NCBI GenBank assembly: GCA_021521415.1
Contig: JAIQDT010004983.1
Coordinates: 124,001 to 188,000 of the forward strand
DNA from: Bidens hawaiensis
Taxonomy: Eukaryota; Streptophyta; Magnoliopsida; Asterales; Asteraceae
Length of the DNA: 64,000 nt
Reading direction: 5' to 3'
The notes beneath the pieces are model-generated. The model saw nothing but the letters and a program-made list of their open reading frames with translations. It did no database searches and had not been told where the DNA came from. A program made the position numbers and the translations under genes. Positions 1-10,937 of this stretch are shown one piece after another; the first letter of the stretch is position 1; the number at the start of each line of letters is the position of its first letter.

Positions 1-1
1 C

Positions 2-85
2 TGCTTTGTTGAGCACGTTCGTAGTTGGAGGGCATTTATGGAAGAAGACCTTGGCATCATGTTTCATGCGCCTATTACCAGCTAA
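2..85 (+). CDS. C-terminal tail of an upstream retroelement ORF (partial)
   Basis: An open frame enters from the left edge and ends at TAA 83-85; its last residues read FHAPITS. It lies about 1.4 kb upstream of an LTR, at the place where the last ORF of a gypsy-type element would stop. No catalytic motif is present in so short a piece, so the product cannot be named. It could also be a chance open frame. Confidence 0.35.
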   Translation, partial: CFVEHVRSWRAFMEEDLGIMFHAPITS

Positions 86-1484
86 GTCTTTTCCATTATC
101 TAGCTTATTAACTTTTTATTTTGCTTTTGTTTTAATTTTTTTAAGTTTTTAGTTTTTTTGTAGTCCGAATTTATTTTTATTTTATTTTAAGTCGTCCTTA
201 TCCTTGCATTGAGGGCAATGCAAAATTTAAGTGTGGGGATAGGATATTTGAGTCATAATTTAATTCTAATAAAAAAATTGAAAAATGTTTTAAAATGTCC
301 CTTTAATCTAGTTTTTTTGTGTTAAAGTGGGAGATGATGATATTTGTCGGAAATTGGTTTTTCAAACTACTAATTATATGAGATAATATAAAAGAAAACG
401 CAATTAACTTGGGATGTGTCGGTAGGCTCAGCCTTGAGAATGAAAGGACAATTTGATAAAATGGTTAAAACGGAAATCTTTTATGGGTAAAGCGTTTTTT
501 TCGTGGAAGATAAGTAATGAAAGGTCGGGCCATACTCAAGCTTCAATTTTTGGTATGAAAATGTGGAAATATTATAAAATTTTAAAAAATCTGAATACGT
601 TACCATATGATGCTTGGGTAGGTTTAACGTTAGAGAATGCCGTGTAGCCTGTGATATAAATCTTAAACTGTTAGTTTAGTGTTTTACACCTCACTGACGT
701 ATGGTTTATAACTTTAAATCTTGTATTGATGGGTGCTTCGGGTCCGGAGACCATGGGTCTGTATGCAATATATTCATCTAGGTATTCACAATTCCTAAGT
801 GGGGTTGTGAATATTTAAATAAAGCTAAAAAGAACAAACCCTTATAACTCTATAAACCATGGTCACTACGTACAAAAGTACAAATACACTACTGACTTGA
901 TCCTCCACGCTGTTAGCCATGTGGGGTCACCTTGCTTGCGTCTCATTACCATTAAGAAATGGACCATAAGGGACACGCTACATGTAAGCCCTACAGATGA
1001 AATTTTGCATGCTCACCTATGGTGATGGTTCGAGGTATTGTTTGATAACGGGGGTATATCATGTTGTGGGGAACACTAGCTATTAATTAATTGTACCTTA
1101 ATCGTATCTAATGGCTGCTTGGTAGACTTTGATGCTTAAGCTTAGGTGGATAAACTATACCCTTGATCGTCTTAACTATTCATAAAAAAAAGAGCAACAA
1201 AAGTTTTAAATTTGCTAATTTTGAGGTTTAAGTCAAGTTGGGGTGGTCTGGTCCGGTAAAAGCTGAAAATAAGCGGGTCTTAATTGTGTAAACCACTGAG
1301 TAATATTATTGTCGGATCTTATTTGTCCCGGTAAAGATTAAGGCATGGGTTTAAGTGGACAACAATATCGGTGATCGCGGTTTTTGCGTTTATCTAAGCT
1401 TTAAATTAACCTATGTGTTTATAAGACTGTATTTTCCGATTCTGATCCTACTGCATTAGACTTTTTCAGGGACGAAAAAAGAAT
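86..1484 (+). other. Non-coding internal region of element G
   Basis: AT-rich DNA without a convincing ORF; the small frame at 453-647 has no recognisable similarity. The tract AAGTGTGGGGAT at 229-240 is repeated exactly at 1485-1496 next to the LTR, so this region may lie between two purine tracts. Nothing else was recognised. Confidence 0.5.
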
Positions 1485-1499
1485 AAGTGTGGGGATATT
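1485..1499 (+). other. Polypurine tract of element G
   Basis: AAGTGTGGGGATAT lies immediately before the LTR start TGATATAATA at 1500. This is the expected place and composition for the plus-strand primer of reverse transcription. Confidence 0.65.
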
Positions 1500-3209
1500 T
1501 GATATAATACTAAATGTTTATTTTTCACGTGTATATTTTATTTAATATTTTAATAGTTTTTGTTCGTTTTTAGTCGAGATATGTATACTACTAACACTTT
1601 TATGTTTTGTAGGCAATGGAAGTTAATCTTGATCGAAAAGGGCGAAAAACGAGTTAAAAAGAGCTAAAATGGAGATCCGGAACGCGTCAGGAAGGAATCG
1701 GTCAGACCAGGCCGGTCTGACCGGCACCCCTATTGTGACACGCCGCGCCGCGCGGCCTCAAAGACTATTCCCGTCGCGCGGCGCCTAGTCAAAGCTGATG
1801 GATTTTTTTGTTTCGTTTTTATTAGGTTTTGGGCCTTGTTTTCAATATAAAAACATCCATAACTTAAACCTGAACATACCCTGCTGTCACCAGACGAATT
1901 TGGAGTTTCTTGGAGCATACTTTCGAGTCTTGTGGTGATTTTGAAGGCACGAGAACATCCGGTGAAGAGCTTTACGTTCAAGGTCGAAGACTACGGGTTT
2001 ATCGCCTATAATATTTCATTTCTCATTATTTTACCATGTTTTCAGTTTTATTTTTTTTGATTGATTTAGATTACATGATGCTAGGCTAAACCTCATAAAC
2101 TAGGTCGTGATGAACCTTTGTTCGGTTTAATTTTGATTGGAATTTTGTTCGTTATGGATTTTATGTTTTAAGTAAACTGTTAAGTTTGAATTAATTGATG
2201 CGTATGATTTCTTGGTTTTATTTACTTGGATTTATTGGTTCACATTACCCTTGGTGATTGTTTCATACGACAGGGTTTTGTTAGGTCATTTACTGTGTGT
2301 TCTTGACTAGTTTATGATTGATATGCATTAAGATCATAGAAACAATAAAATTAATTAAATAGATAAAAGTGAGCTGTTAGCCTAGAAAGCTGTAAGGTGA
2401 TAGGTTATTGATAGATCTTTGTTGGTCATGATTGCTAGATTTAGTTCTTCGTAAGGAGTCCGTCTAGGTTTGATTGTCAGCTTAGTCTATTAAGTCAATT
2501 TAGTCTTCTTAACTATCTTTGATTTCCGCGCTGTAAGGTAGGATTTCACCATAAAGATACTTAGATATAAATTAATAACTAACCGTAAGGAAGTTTAATT
2601 CATAAAACTGGTGAGTCATAAACTTGTTAGAAATCCATAGGTGTCTTCTTGAAGGCTAAGGGTCATGTTCGGCTTTTCTGTCAATGGTCTATTTTACGAT
2701 CCCAGTTCCATAACTTAAGTTTCCCATTTGATTGATTGCCGTAACTTAGGGGATTCTAGCCTATGTAGTTATTTTCATCATCTGAGTTAATCTAAGTGTT
2801 TTAATAGTTTATAATATTTAATTAATTAGATTTTAAGTAATGATTATGTTTTTATTATATTTTAATCAATTAGGTTTTGTTTATTTAATTAAGTATTAGT
2901 TAAATAATTAGGGTTTAGTTAAGTAATCACTAGTTAATATTATTTAGGATTTAGTTGTTAATTAGTTTGAAAACCCCCTCAAACATTATTATTAAATAGT
3001 CATGTCTTGTAGTTGAGTCTATTTAGCTAGTATACGTAATTTATAGAGTTTTGTGGGTTCGATATCCGGACTAACTTAGCTGTATTATAGTCAACCGATA
3101 CACTTGCCGGTTAGTAGTTTAAGTTAAGTTTAAGAGTCTATAATTATTACTTAGTGTCTAGATTAGCTTATTTTTAGTTAATAATTATTTGACTACTTTT
3201 AGCACATCA
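1500..3209 (+). repeat. 3' LTR of element G (1710 bp)
   Basis: It starts TGATATAATAC and ends AGCACATCA. The same sequence, inverted and diverged, makes up the solo LTR at 3351-5090, which fixes both ends. It contains a GC-rich patch at about 1736-1790 (GCCGCGCCGCGCGGCC) and a segment near 3060-3110 (CGATACACTTGCCGG) that recurs in the other long LTRs of the window. Confidence 0.8.
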
Positions 3210-3350
3210 CTGACCGAATTTACGCAGGCTCTCATAACGCTCAGGTTTTACAAACTTTCGAGTTTTACCAACATAATAAACGTCGTTTAAATATGTTTTT
3301 TCGGGTTTTACCAGCGACGCTCGGGTTTTATCAATGCCCAAGTTTCAACG
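3210..3350. repeat. Degenerate minisatellite of CTCGGGTTTTACC units
   Basis: Imperfect units alternate as CTCGGGTTTTACC and CCGAGTTTTACC with short spacers. The array continues on the far side of the solo LTR at 5091-5165, so the solo LTR inserted into it. Its own origin is not recognised. Confidence 0.6.
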
Positions 3351-4046
3351 TGATATGCTAAAAGTAATCAAACAATTTATTAACTAAAATATGCTAATCT
3401 AGACACTAAGTAATACACTAAACTTTTACACTTAACTTAAACTACTAACCGGCAAGTGTACCGGTCGACTAGTACATCTAAGTAAGTCCGGGTATCGAAC
3501 CCACGAGACTCTTTAAATTACGTGACTAGCAAATTAGGGCGGACTAACTAACAAGACTATTTTAAATATTTATTATTAAAAGGAGGGGGGGGGGTAAACT
3601 AATTAATATTAAACTAACTTAACCCTAATTAATATTTAATTAATAAACTAACTGAAACCCTAAATTAATTAAAAGATTAATAAACAAGTAAATTACTTTG
3701 GATTAATTCAGATGATGAAATAACTACCTAGGCTAGAATCTCCTAAGTTATGGCTATCAGTTAACTAGGAAAATTAAGTTATGGAACTGGGATCACAACA
3801 TAAATCCTTGAAAGAAAGCCCGAACAAGACCCCTGACCTTTCTCAAAAAGACACCTATGAGTTTCTAATAAGTTTTAAGACACACCAGTTTTATATATTA
3901 AACTCCCTTATGGTTATTTAATTATTTATGTATAAGTATCTTTATAGTGAAATCCTACCTAACAGCGCGAAAATCAAAAATAGCTAAGCAAACTCAATTG
4001 ACTTAATAGACTAAGTTGACAATTCAAATCTAGACGGACTCCTTAC

Positions 4047-4098
4047 GAAGAACTAAATCTAGCAATCCTAATGAAGAACTAAATCTAGCAATCCTAAT
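4047..4098. repeat. 26 bp perfect tandem duplication inside the solo LTR
   Basis: The unit starting GAAGAACTAAATCT occurs at 4047-4072 and again at 4073-4098. The G LTR has a single copy, so this is a private duplication. Confidence 0.9.
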
Positions 4099-5008
4099 CA
4101 ACAAAGATCTATCAATAACCTATCACCTTATAGCTTTCTAGGTTAGTAGCTCACTTTTATTTATTCTATTAGTTTTATTGTTTCTATGATCTTATTCGAA
4201 TTCAATCACAAACTAGTCAAGAACACATAGTAAATGACCTAACAAAACCCTATCCTATGAAACAATCAACAAGGGTGATGTGAAACAATAAACCTAAGCA
4301 AATAAAACCAAGTAATCATCAATTTAATTAAACTCAACAATTTACTAAAATCATAAAATCCATAACGAAAATAATTCAAATCAAAATTCAACCAAAACGA
4401 AGGTTCATCATGATATATGTAGTTTAATAAGTTTATCCTAGCATCATGTAATCAAACACAAACAAAGTAATAAAATAAGAAAACATTATGAAAGTAATGA
4501 AGAACGGAGAATCAAAGGTGATAAAACCCGTAATCTTCACTCTTGAATGTCTAACTCTTCAGTGGATTTTCTCTTGCCTTCAAAACCGCCAAGAATCTCG
4601 AATAGTAGCTCAAGTAATCTCCAAATTCGTCTGGTGGCCGTGGGGTATTGTTCAGGTTAAGATTAGGGGTGTTTATATACTGAAACATGGCCCAATACTG
4701 ATAAAAAACGGAAAACTTTCTGGAATTTGGGGGACTAGGTGCCGCGCAGCCAGGCCTGCCCCCCCCGATCGCACGACGTGGCGTACTATAATAGGGGGCG
4801 GTCTGACTGGCCTGGTCCGACCGATTCTCCTTCCAGTTCCTTTCCTGACGCGTTCCAGCTTTTCGTTTTGGCTATTTTAACTCGTTTTTAGCCCTTTTCG
4901 ACCACGATCAACCTCCGAAACCTACAAAACACAATAATGTTAGTAGTATACAAATCTTAACCAAAAAAGGAACAAAACTAATTAAATATTAAATAAAATA
5001 TACAGGGG

Positions 5009-5010
<2 letters not shown>

Positions 5011-5076
<66 letters not shown>
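5011..5076. repeat. (AT)n microsatellite
   Basis: Uninterrupted AT dinucleotides of about 66 bp, located in the U3 end of the inverted solo LTR. Confidence 0.95.
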
Positions 5077-5080
<4 letters not shown>

Positions 5081-5090
5081 CATTATATCA

Positions 5091-5165
5091 CAACGCTCGG
5101 AGTTTACCAACATCCGAGTTTTACCGCCAGCATTCGGGGTTTACAAATGCCCAAGTTTTACAGAG
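5091..5165. repeat. Right half of the CTCGGGTTTTACC minisatellite
   Basis: The units CTCGGAGTTTACC, CCGAGTTTTACC and TTCGGGGTTTAC continue the array at 3210-3350. The two halves are separated only by the solo LTR and its duplicated CAACG. Confidence 0.6.
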
Positions 5166-6020
5166 AGTATATATGTTGTTTTAAATAGTTTAATTTTTAT
5201 TTCATTTAAATTTATCAAATTAATTTTTTAGCTTAATTATGGTATCGCAACGAATGCAATCGATTCAAACCAAATTCGCGTTGATCGCCGCCGGAAAAAA
5301 GGAACTTCAATGCGCAACGTGCGGGGAAATCACTAGTTATATTAAATTTTGGATTTTTAGTTTATGAGTTTTATACCATTCATTAAATTTTATTGAATTA
5401 AAAGTTATTTCAATTAGATACAAGTTTGGTTTCAAACTAAAACCAAGCATTGAAATTTTATGAAATCTAAAATACAGTTAAACTAATAATATATTTAAAC
5501 TATTCAAATACAATGATCCCACTTAATAAGAAAAAAATAATTGACCCGAAAATAAATCTTTTTGATAGACATCCAAACAGAAAAATTTCCGTCTCCTGAT
5601 AATTTCTGGATCTGTCACTGCTTCTTAAGTTACAAAATAATCTACAAACAAAATAAGTTTTGGTAAAACAAGTTAAAAAGCTTAAAAACCTTGTTCAAAC
5701 CCACCCCCCCCGACACACACACACACACCTTTTTTTTTTCCCTTCTAAGTTTTCCACTCAAAAATTGAAAAAGATCCAACAAATAAATTATATGTCAACT
5801 CAAGATGAACCGAAATTACATGAAGAACCATGTCTTCAAAACAAACGTGTTTCATTCCATAGTCATTAAAATCATTCCATAAAAACTTTGTTCTAAAACG
5901 TCGAAGTCGTTCATCCGAGCAAGTGTGAACAATAGAATAAGCCACAAAAATTCAAAATTGATTCTGTTTCGTACTTGATTTGGAACCTAGTGACCAATTG
6001 TACATATTTTCTTCAAAGTA
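5166..6020. other. AT-rich intergenic DNA with a possible Helitron-like end
   Basis: No coding signal. At 5311-5337 the sequence CGCAACGTGCG (stem CGCA/TGCG) is followed about 10 bases later by CTAGT and then TA. This resembles a Helitron 3' terminus but no 5' end was found. Mononucleotide C and (CA)n runs lie at about 5702-5729. Confidence 0.35.
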
Positions 6021-6028
6021 CTATTTGA

Positions 6029-6280
6029 TAGGATGAGCAAAATCGGTACCGGTACCGATACCGTACCGGTACCGATACCGAAATTGGTACCGATTTGGTA
6101 CCGTCGGTACCGAATCGGTACCAAAGTTTTAAGTTTCGGGATCGGTACGGTACCGGTACCGGTATTTCCCGATTTTTTACCCTCGGTACCGGTACTGATA
6201 TCAAGAATTTCCAATTTTCGGGATCGGGAAAATCGGGATCGGTACCGGTCGATACCTATACCATCCCATGCTCATCCCTA
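6029..6280. mobile_element. hAT-type MITE built of GGTACCG repeats, 8 bp TSD
   Basis: A 252 bp unit with inverted ends: TAGGATGAGCA on the left, TGCTCATCCCTA on the right. It is flanked by CTATTTGA (6021-6028) and CTATTCGA (6281-6288), an 8 bp target duplication with one mismatch, which is the hAT signature. The interior is dense with GGTACCG/CGGTACC words, many palindromic. The valine-proline and glycine-threonine rich frames here are products of this low-complexity sequence, not genes. Confidence 0.85.
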
Positions 6281-6288
6281 CTATTCGA

Positions 6289-7414
6289 TGACTCCGTGAA
6301 ACCTGACGTAAATCATTTATGAGAGTAATTACTTATTTTCTTACAATCAAACTCATTTCTCTAAATTACTACATAACAACTTTATATTATTTTTATTAAA
6401 TTAATTACAAAAAGATAGACCAAGCAACCCCTTGGTTTTTTTAGTTGACGATCTTCGTGTTTCACTATTCATTTTAAGAGCATTATACTATATAATTTTT
6501 AGAAATGATACAAATGGAAGAATTTTTTTTCCATGTATATGAATCTCAAAAACTATATTGTTTGTTTGTCCTTTTACGTTTTCTTTCTTTACTTATCTTG
6601 TTTCCCTCTATAATAATATACTAGCATAAGTGCTCGCGCGTTGCCACGGGTTTATTCAAATTATCCCCTCGTATTGGTTTGTAGTGTTTAATATGACGTG
6701 TAATGGTTTATCAGTGCGAACATAAGTAACTAAATATTAGGGATGAATGTAATGAGAAGAAAGGTGATATTATGGTAAAGGTCGGTTGGAACAGACTTCT
6801 TTGGTATTTGGATAGATATTCCATATTTTATAAAGGTGAATAAGTAGTACAACGATCCTTTCTTTTTTGCATTTTTCATTAAATTGATTGTTGTTACTGC
6901 CGTGTTTAGAGCCATTACACCGATGTGATGTAGTGTAACATTCTATGACAATATGTTCGGATCATAACGTTATGTAAGGTTGGTGATATAAATTTTTCTT
7001 TTGATATCATATTATTCATTTTGTTAACCATAGAATGTTATAGAACATTGACGAAAATAATATGTTATCCGAATTTTAGTGGTAATTGTAATGAGAATAC
7101 ATTCCGTAGTTGTAAAAAGGTGATTAGGTAATTGATTTTTCTTCACTCCATATTAGGTAGAAAAATGCTTCAAATGTTGACCCTTAAGAAAATATAAGCA
7201 CTTATTATAACGCCTATTATACAATTGTAACGGCGAAGTAGATACTAAACATTAATAATTCCATAATTATCTCAAAAGAGGATCTGCTGGTCTCGTAAGC
7301 TTTGCAGCCATGGATGACGGTGTCCAAATTGGTTACCCACCATGCATCATTCTGGTCATTATCGTTAGTTGGGCAGGCCAGTATGATGGTTACGAGTGAG
7401 GGTGATGCATAAAT
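6289..7414. other. Intergenic flank left of element A
   Basis: AT-rich and without a recognised gene. At 6620-6650 the minus strand reads CAACGCGCGAGCACTTATG followed by CTAG, a GC-rich hairpin-like motif before CTAG as at Helitron 3' ends. A minus frame at 7217-7510 crosses into the LTR of A and has no similarity I recognise. Confidence 0.35.
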
Positions 7415-7419
7415 ACATG

Positions 7420-7833
7420 TGTTGGTACATGATGTCAGTAGTTCAGTATATAGTGTCTGTAATCGAGTCGTTTGGATTTGTGTTTGTATGTAAGCGAAGT
7501 TAGCTAACAAGTTCGCTGATATAGGCGAACTTGTTAGATAAGCGAAGTTAGTGACAACTTCGCCTGAACATGCCAGGCGAAGTTGTCGTGTTATATATTT
7601 ATTAGGTTACGGCTTAATCAATAACAAACAAGTTTAGTTTACGTGTTTACGAGTTCTGTAATCAGTGATTGATATCACGTGTTTCCGGTTGCAATACAAA
7701 GTGTCTTTGCTTATTGTAACGTGTGTTCGATCGTGTTAACTCGTATCGTCTTCTACGCTCGTAACGTCTTACGTAGGGATTCCGCACCTACGTAGAACAG
7801 GATATTCCGTGTAGATCCGGCTGGGAACCTACA
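7420..7833 (+). repeat. 5' LTR of element A (414 bp)
   Basis: TGTTGGTACA...AACCTACA, same length as the 3' copy. The three differences from it are TTATTAGG/TGATTAGG, TACGTG/TACTTG and AACAGG/AACGGG. The segment 7491-7587 holds inverted GCGAAGTT/AACTTCGC and GCGAACTT/AAGTTCGC words. TTATATATTTA just downstream of that patch is a candidate TATA region. Confidence 0.93.
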
Positions 7834-7835
7834 AT

Positions 7836-7847
7836 TGGTATAAAAGC
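7836..7847 (+). other. Primer-binding site of A (altered)
   Basis: TGGTATAAAAGC starts 2 bases after the LTR. Element C has TGGTATCAGAGC at the same place, which matches the 3' end of plant initiator tRNA-Met. A therefore has two changed positions. Confidence 0.75.
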
Positions 7848-8032
7848 TTTTGCTCGTGATTGTGTGGTTCGGGATTATCACGCGGGTGTTGATCGTTCCG
7901 TTCGACTATTCGTGGGACGAGTTTACCGAGTTTTTGTGTCCTACTCACCTCCCACCATCATAAACAACCCATTACACCTTCAAAAACCTCGTAACAATCC
8001 AGAAATCAAACCTACAAAACCATCGTGTTCAT

Positions 8033-8236
8033 CAGGCGAAGTTGCCGTCACTGTTCGTAAGGTTTCGGCCAAGATATAAGGTTAAGCGAAGTTATCCACA
8101 ACTTCGCCTACCTCACAAGTTCGCTTACCTCAAGCGAAGTTATCTACAACTTCGCCGAATCAGGCGAATTTAAGAGGAAGCGAAGTTCAGAATCAGCGAA
8201 GTTCTGACTTAAGCGAAGTTATCCACAACTTCGCCT
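8033..8236 (+). repeat. Leader palindrome array of A (GCGAAGTT...AACTTCGC)
   Basis: The leader 7834-8294 holds at least three hairpin-forming units in which GCGAAGTT is followed after 5-7 bases by AACTTCGC (about 8085-8108, 8132-8156, 8212-8235), plus single words in both orientations and the GCGAACTT variant. The same vocabulary fills the LTRs and the spacer before ORF2. The leader of C carries an equivalent array, so it is a property of the family. Confidence 0.85.
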
Positions 8237-8294
8237 ACAGTACTGTTAAAAATAAGATTTTTATTTTTCGGGTTTCTTTGTGTTTTTGTGAAAG

Positions 8295-10937
8295 ATGTCT
8301 TCAATAAACATTACGGAACTGGTGAAAATGGAAGTGGAAGCGGGTTCAGCTACAAAGGCACCGAAGATGCTTAAAGGAACCGATTTTGTAGCGTGGAAAG
8401 ATCGGTTTGAGCAATATGTCAAGTACCAAGATGCTAAAATGTGGGTGTGCATACAAGATGGTTACATTCCACCAACTGCTGAGTATGAGGGTCGTGATCA
8501 GATAAAGAAATACAAAGAGATGGAAGAAGAAGAAAAGAAAATGTATGAGGCTGAAAGCAAAGCTCATGCAGCGATAACAATGGCTCTTCCACAAGAGATT
8601 CTACACACCTTCAGAAAGTATAAAACTGCTAGAGAGCTATGGGAAGCACTTGAAAACCGTTTTGAGGGTAATGTGGGAATTCGCGTATCAAAGATTAAAC
8701 TACTTAAAACCAAATTCTCGGTGTTCAAGTATCTGAAGAATGAATCACTTGATGATATCATCACGAGATATTATCATCTGATGACCGAACTCAGCAACTA
8801 TTCAATTACTTACAAAGAAGATGAGATTGTTGAAAAGCTTCTTGATGCTCTCCCACCGAAATGGGAGATGCACACTGTGTTGATGAGAGAAGACAAAGAG
8901 TTTGCCGACTATGACTTGGAAACATCAGTCAACAAACTAAGAACTTTTGAACTTAACATGGTTCGTAAAGAGACACCAACTGATCAGGTTCAGGATCCAG
9001 GAATGTATGGTTCAAAAGTTAAGTCAAATTCAAGTTCGAAGTCTGAATCGTCTGCTTACTACTCTAAGGGAGACTCGGGCGCTAACTCAACACATGAAGG
9101 TCAAGTATCTCTCAACATGAATGGTGATGTGTGTTTTGTAGCTGGTGGATCAAATGCTCCTAAACCTCAAGCAACCAAGAGTAGTTTGTCATCAAGTGTT
9201 CCTAACACCAGCTACTCAAAGATGCCCATGAGTGTTAAATCTGCTGAACAGCAGTTTGCTCTCTATGCATCTTTCATTGCTTCGTATGAAAATTACATTC
9301 AGGGTAAGATTGTTGATCCTGCAACATTGGATGAAGACTATGATCAGATCGATGCTGATGATCTGGAAGAGATAGATCTGCAGTGGCAGATGGCGATGAT
9401 TGTGAGAAGGGTTAAGAGGTTTATGAAGAAGACAGGTAGGAAGTTTGTTGGTGAAAGACCAGGGTTCGATAAGTCGAAGGTCAGGTGTTACAACTGTCAA
9501 TAGAATGGCCATTTTGCGAAGGAGTGCACAAATGAACGTGTAGAACGCAGTCAAAACAGGTCTACACAACAGAGTGGGGGTGGTAATGATAATAGAGCCA
9601 TGATATCCAGACAGAATGGGGAGTATAACTGGAATCTGCATGTTGAAGAAGTGTTCGAACAAGCCAATTTGGCGAACATCGAAACTGCAGATACTGAGAA
9701 AGTGACTGGCGAAAGTGAAGCTTACATGGCAGAAGCTCAAAATGAAGCTTACATGGCAGATGTGAAAGACCAGCTCTCTGAGGTAAGTACCAAACTCCCT
9801 TGTACTAAGTGTGAAAATCTGTCTGAACAATTGACAACTATAACTGATCAGTATGTTAGTTTGGTTGCTCAATTTAAAACCTTAAAAGAAGATCATCATT
9901 TCACTAAAGCTAGAGAAAATAGTTACAAGGTAAAAATAAAAGCTAGTGAGAAAGTTATTAGAAGTCTTAAAGCAAATCTAGCTGAAAAAATTCAAGTAAT
10001 TAATCTGAGCTATGAAGTGTTAGAAGAAAAAACCAAACTAATAGCTGAAAGGGATAAACAGATAGCTGATCACCAGGTGAAAGTGGTGGAACTTAACAGG
10101 AAACTTGAGAAATTTAGAAATTCCTCCGCTATACTTGATCACCTCGTTAGTGATCAAAGTTCCCCAGTTAAAAGGGGAGGAATTGGTTATCATGAAGTTC
10201 CACCACCTTACAATCATAATTACACTTATGATCCTGGTAATTAGAAATCTGTTGATGTTGATTATAGTCAAACAGTTCCGGTTAAGGTAACTATTAAAGA
10301 TCCAGAAGTTAGTAAAGGCGAAACGAGTAAGCCTGTGTCTAATGTGAAGATTTCTGTTCCTAGTCCTGTCTCATCAAACTCGGATAAGTCATCCGAGTCG
10401 AGTGAGACAAAAGAAAAGGCAGTGTTACCAAAAAGTGGAGAGAAACATAAAACAACTGAAAAGAAATCTCCACTAAACCTGTATGTCCCACCATATGTGA
10501 GACAAACGGGCAGTAATGCAGCTTCATCATCTAAAACAACTATTGAAAGGAAAGTTGAACACATGAGTTGTTTCAGATGTAGTCAATTAGGACACCTAAT
10601 TGCTGATTGCCCTCTGAAGCAGAGATTCAGAGGTATGAGACCTTCAAAAACTGAGAATAGAACTAATCACTATAATGGTAAAAATGAAAACTCTTCAAAG
10701 TTCAGAAATTGGACTAATCCAGGTTTTCAAAGAAATCAACCTCAGTTTTTCCCCGTTAACAACCAAATCATGAGAAATAATTCATTTAATTCTAGAAGGT
10801 TTGGATGGCCTCATAGTCAATCTCCAAGAAGGTATCCTTTTAGGACTTACAGAAATTATTCTGATACTAACTTTGGACAGCCAAGGTACGGGATGTATCG
10901 ACCCAAGACCAATAGGTCTTGGGTCCCCAGATTTTAA
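8295..10937 (+). pseudogene. gag of element A, two CCHC knuckles, two premature stops
   Basis: Gag would form the virus-like particle that packages the element RNA. Residues 1-230 look like the copia gag (UBN2-type) domain, with [15 protein letters not shown] and [19 protein letters not shown]. Knuckle 1 begins CYNCQ at about 9487, but the next codon is TAG (9501-9503); after it NGHFAKEC completes the knuckle. A lysine/glutamate-rich coiled coil follows (about 9790-10130), then a second TAG (10242-10244, CAG in element C), a serine-rich stretch and knuckle 2 CFRCSQLGHLIADC (10569-10610). The frame ends WVPRF-TAA at 10935-10937, a stop shared with C. The ATG at 8295 aligns with the start of the intact gag of C (879 aa). 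Confidence 0.9.

Larger units (their letters stand above)
1..3209 (+). mobile_element. Element G: 3' end of a gypsy-type LTR retrotransposon, cut by the window edge
   Basis: This comprises a probable ORF tail, about 1.4 kb of non-coding internal DNA, a purine-rich tract (1485-1498) and a 1710 bp LTR (1500-3209) with TG...CA ends. Long LTRs, a long non-coding stretch behind the last ORF and AAGTGTGGGGAT tracts are typical of plant Ty3/gypsy elements of the Tat/Athila kind (family knowledge). No RT is visible, so the lineage is not proven. The upstream LTR and TSD lie outside the window. Confidence 0.7.
3351..5090 (-). mobile_element. Solo LTR related to element G, inverted, TSD CAACG
   Basis: Read on the minus strand it runs TGATATAATG... 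to ...AGCATATCA and aligns along its length with the G LTR (for example the GACGCGTT and CTTACGAAGAACT regions). The direct repeat CAACG at 3346-3350 and 5091-5095 is the 5 bp target duplication. No internal sequence accompanies it, so it is a solo LTR from LTR-LTR recombination. An (AT)n expansion (5011-5076) sits in its U3 end. The ORF-like stretch at 4488-4880 is LTR sequence. Confidence 0.88.

Noticed and set aside
4488..4880. 130-codon frame on +
   Set aside because: It lies wholly in the inverted solo LTR.
5987..6322. Overlapping frames on both strands rich in VPVP or GTGT
   Set aside because: They are translations of the GGTACCG repeats of the hAT MITE; all frames stay open because of low complexity.
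7217..7510. Possible host gene on minus (97 codons)
   Set aside because: It runs into the LTR of A, is cut by the insertion and shows no recognisable family or splice structure.
8033..8236. Regular short palindromic repeats resembling a CRISPR array
   Set aside because: Spacing is irregular, units lie inside a eukaryotic retrotransposon leader, and there are no cas genes.
9495..9515. CAA TAG as a programmed leaky stop inside knuckle 1 of A
   Set aside because: Element C has a sense codon here and the stop interrupts a zinc knuckle, so it is a plain nonsense mutation.
9216..9872. 218-codon minus-strand frame
   Set aside because: It is antisense to gag of A, and the gag frame has clear protein motifs.
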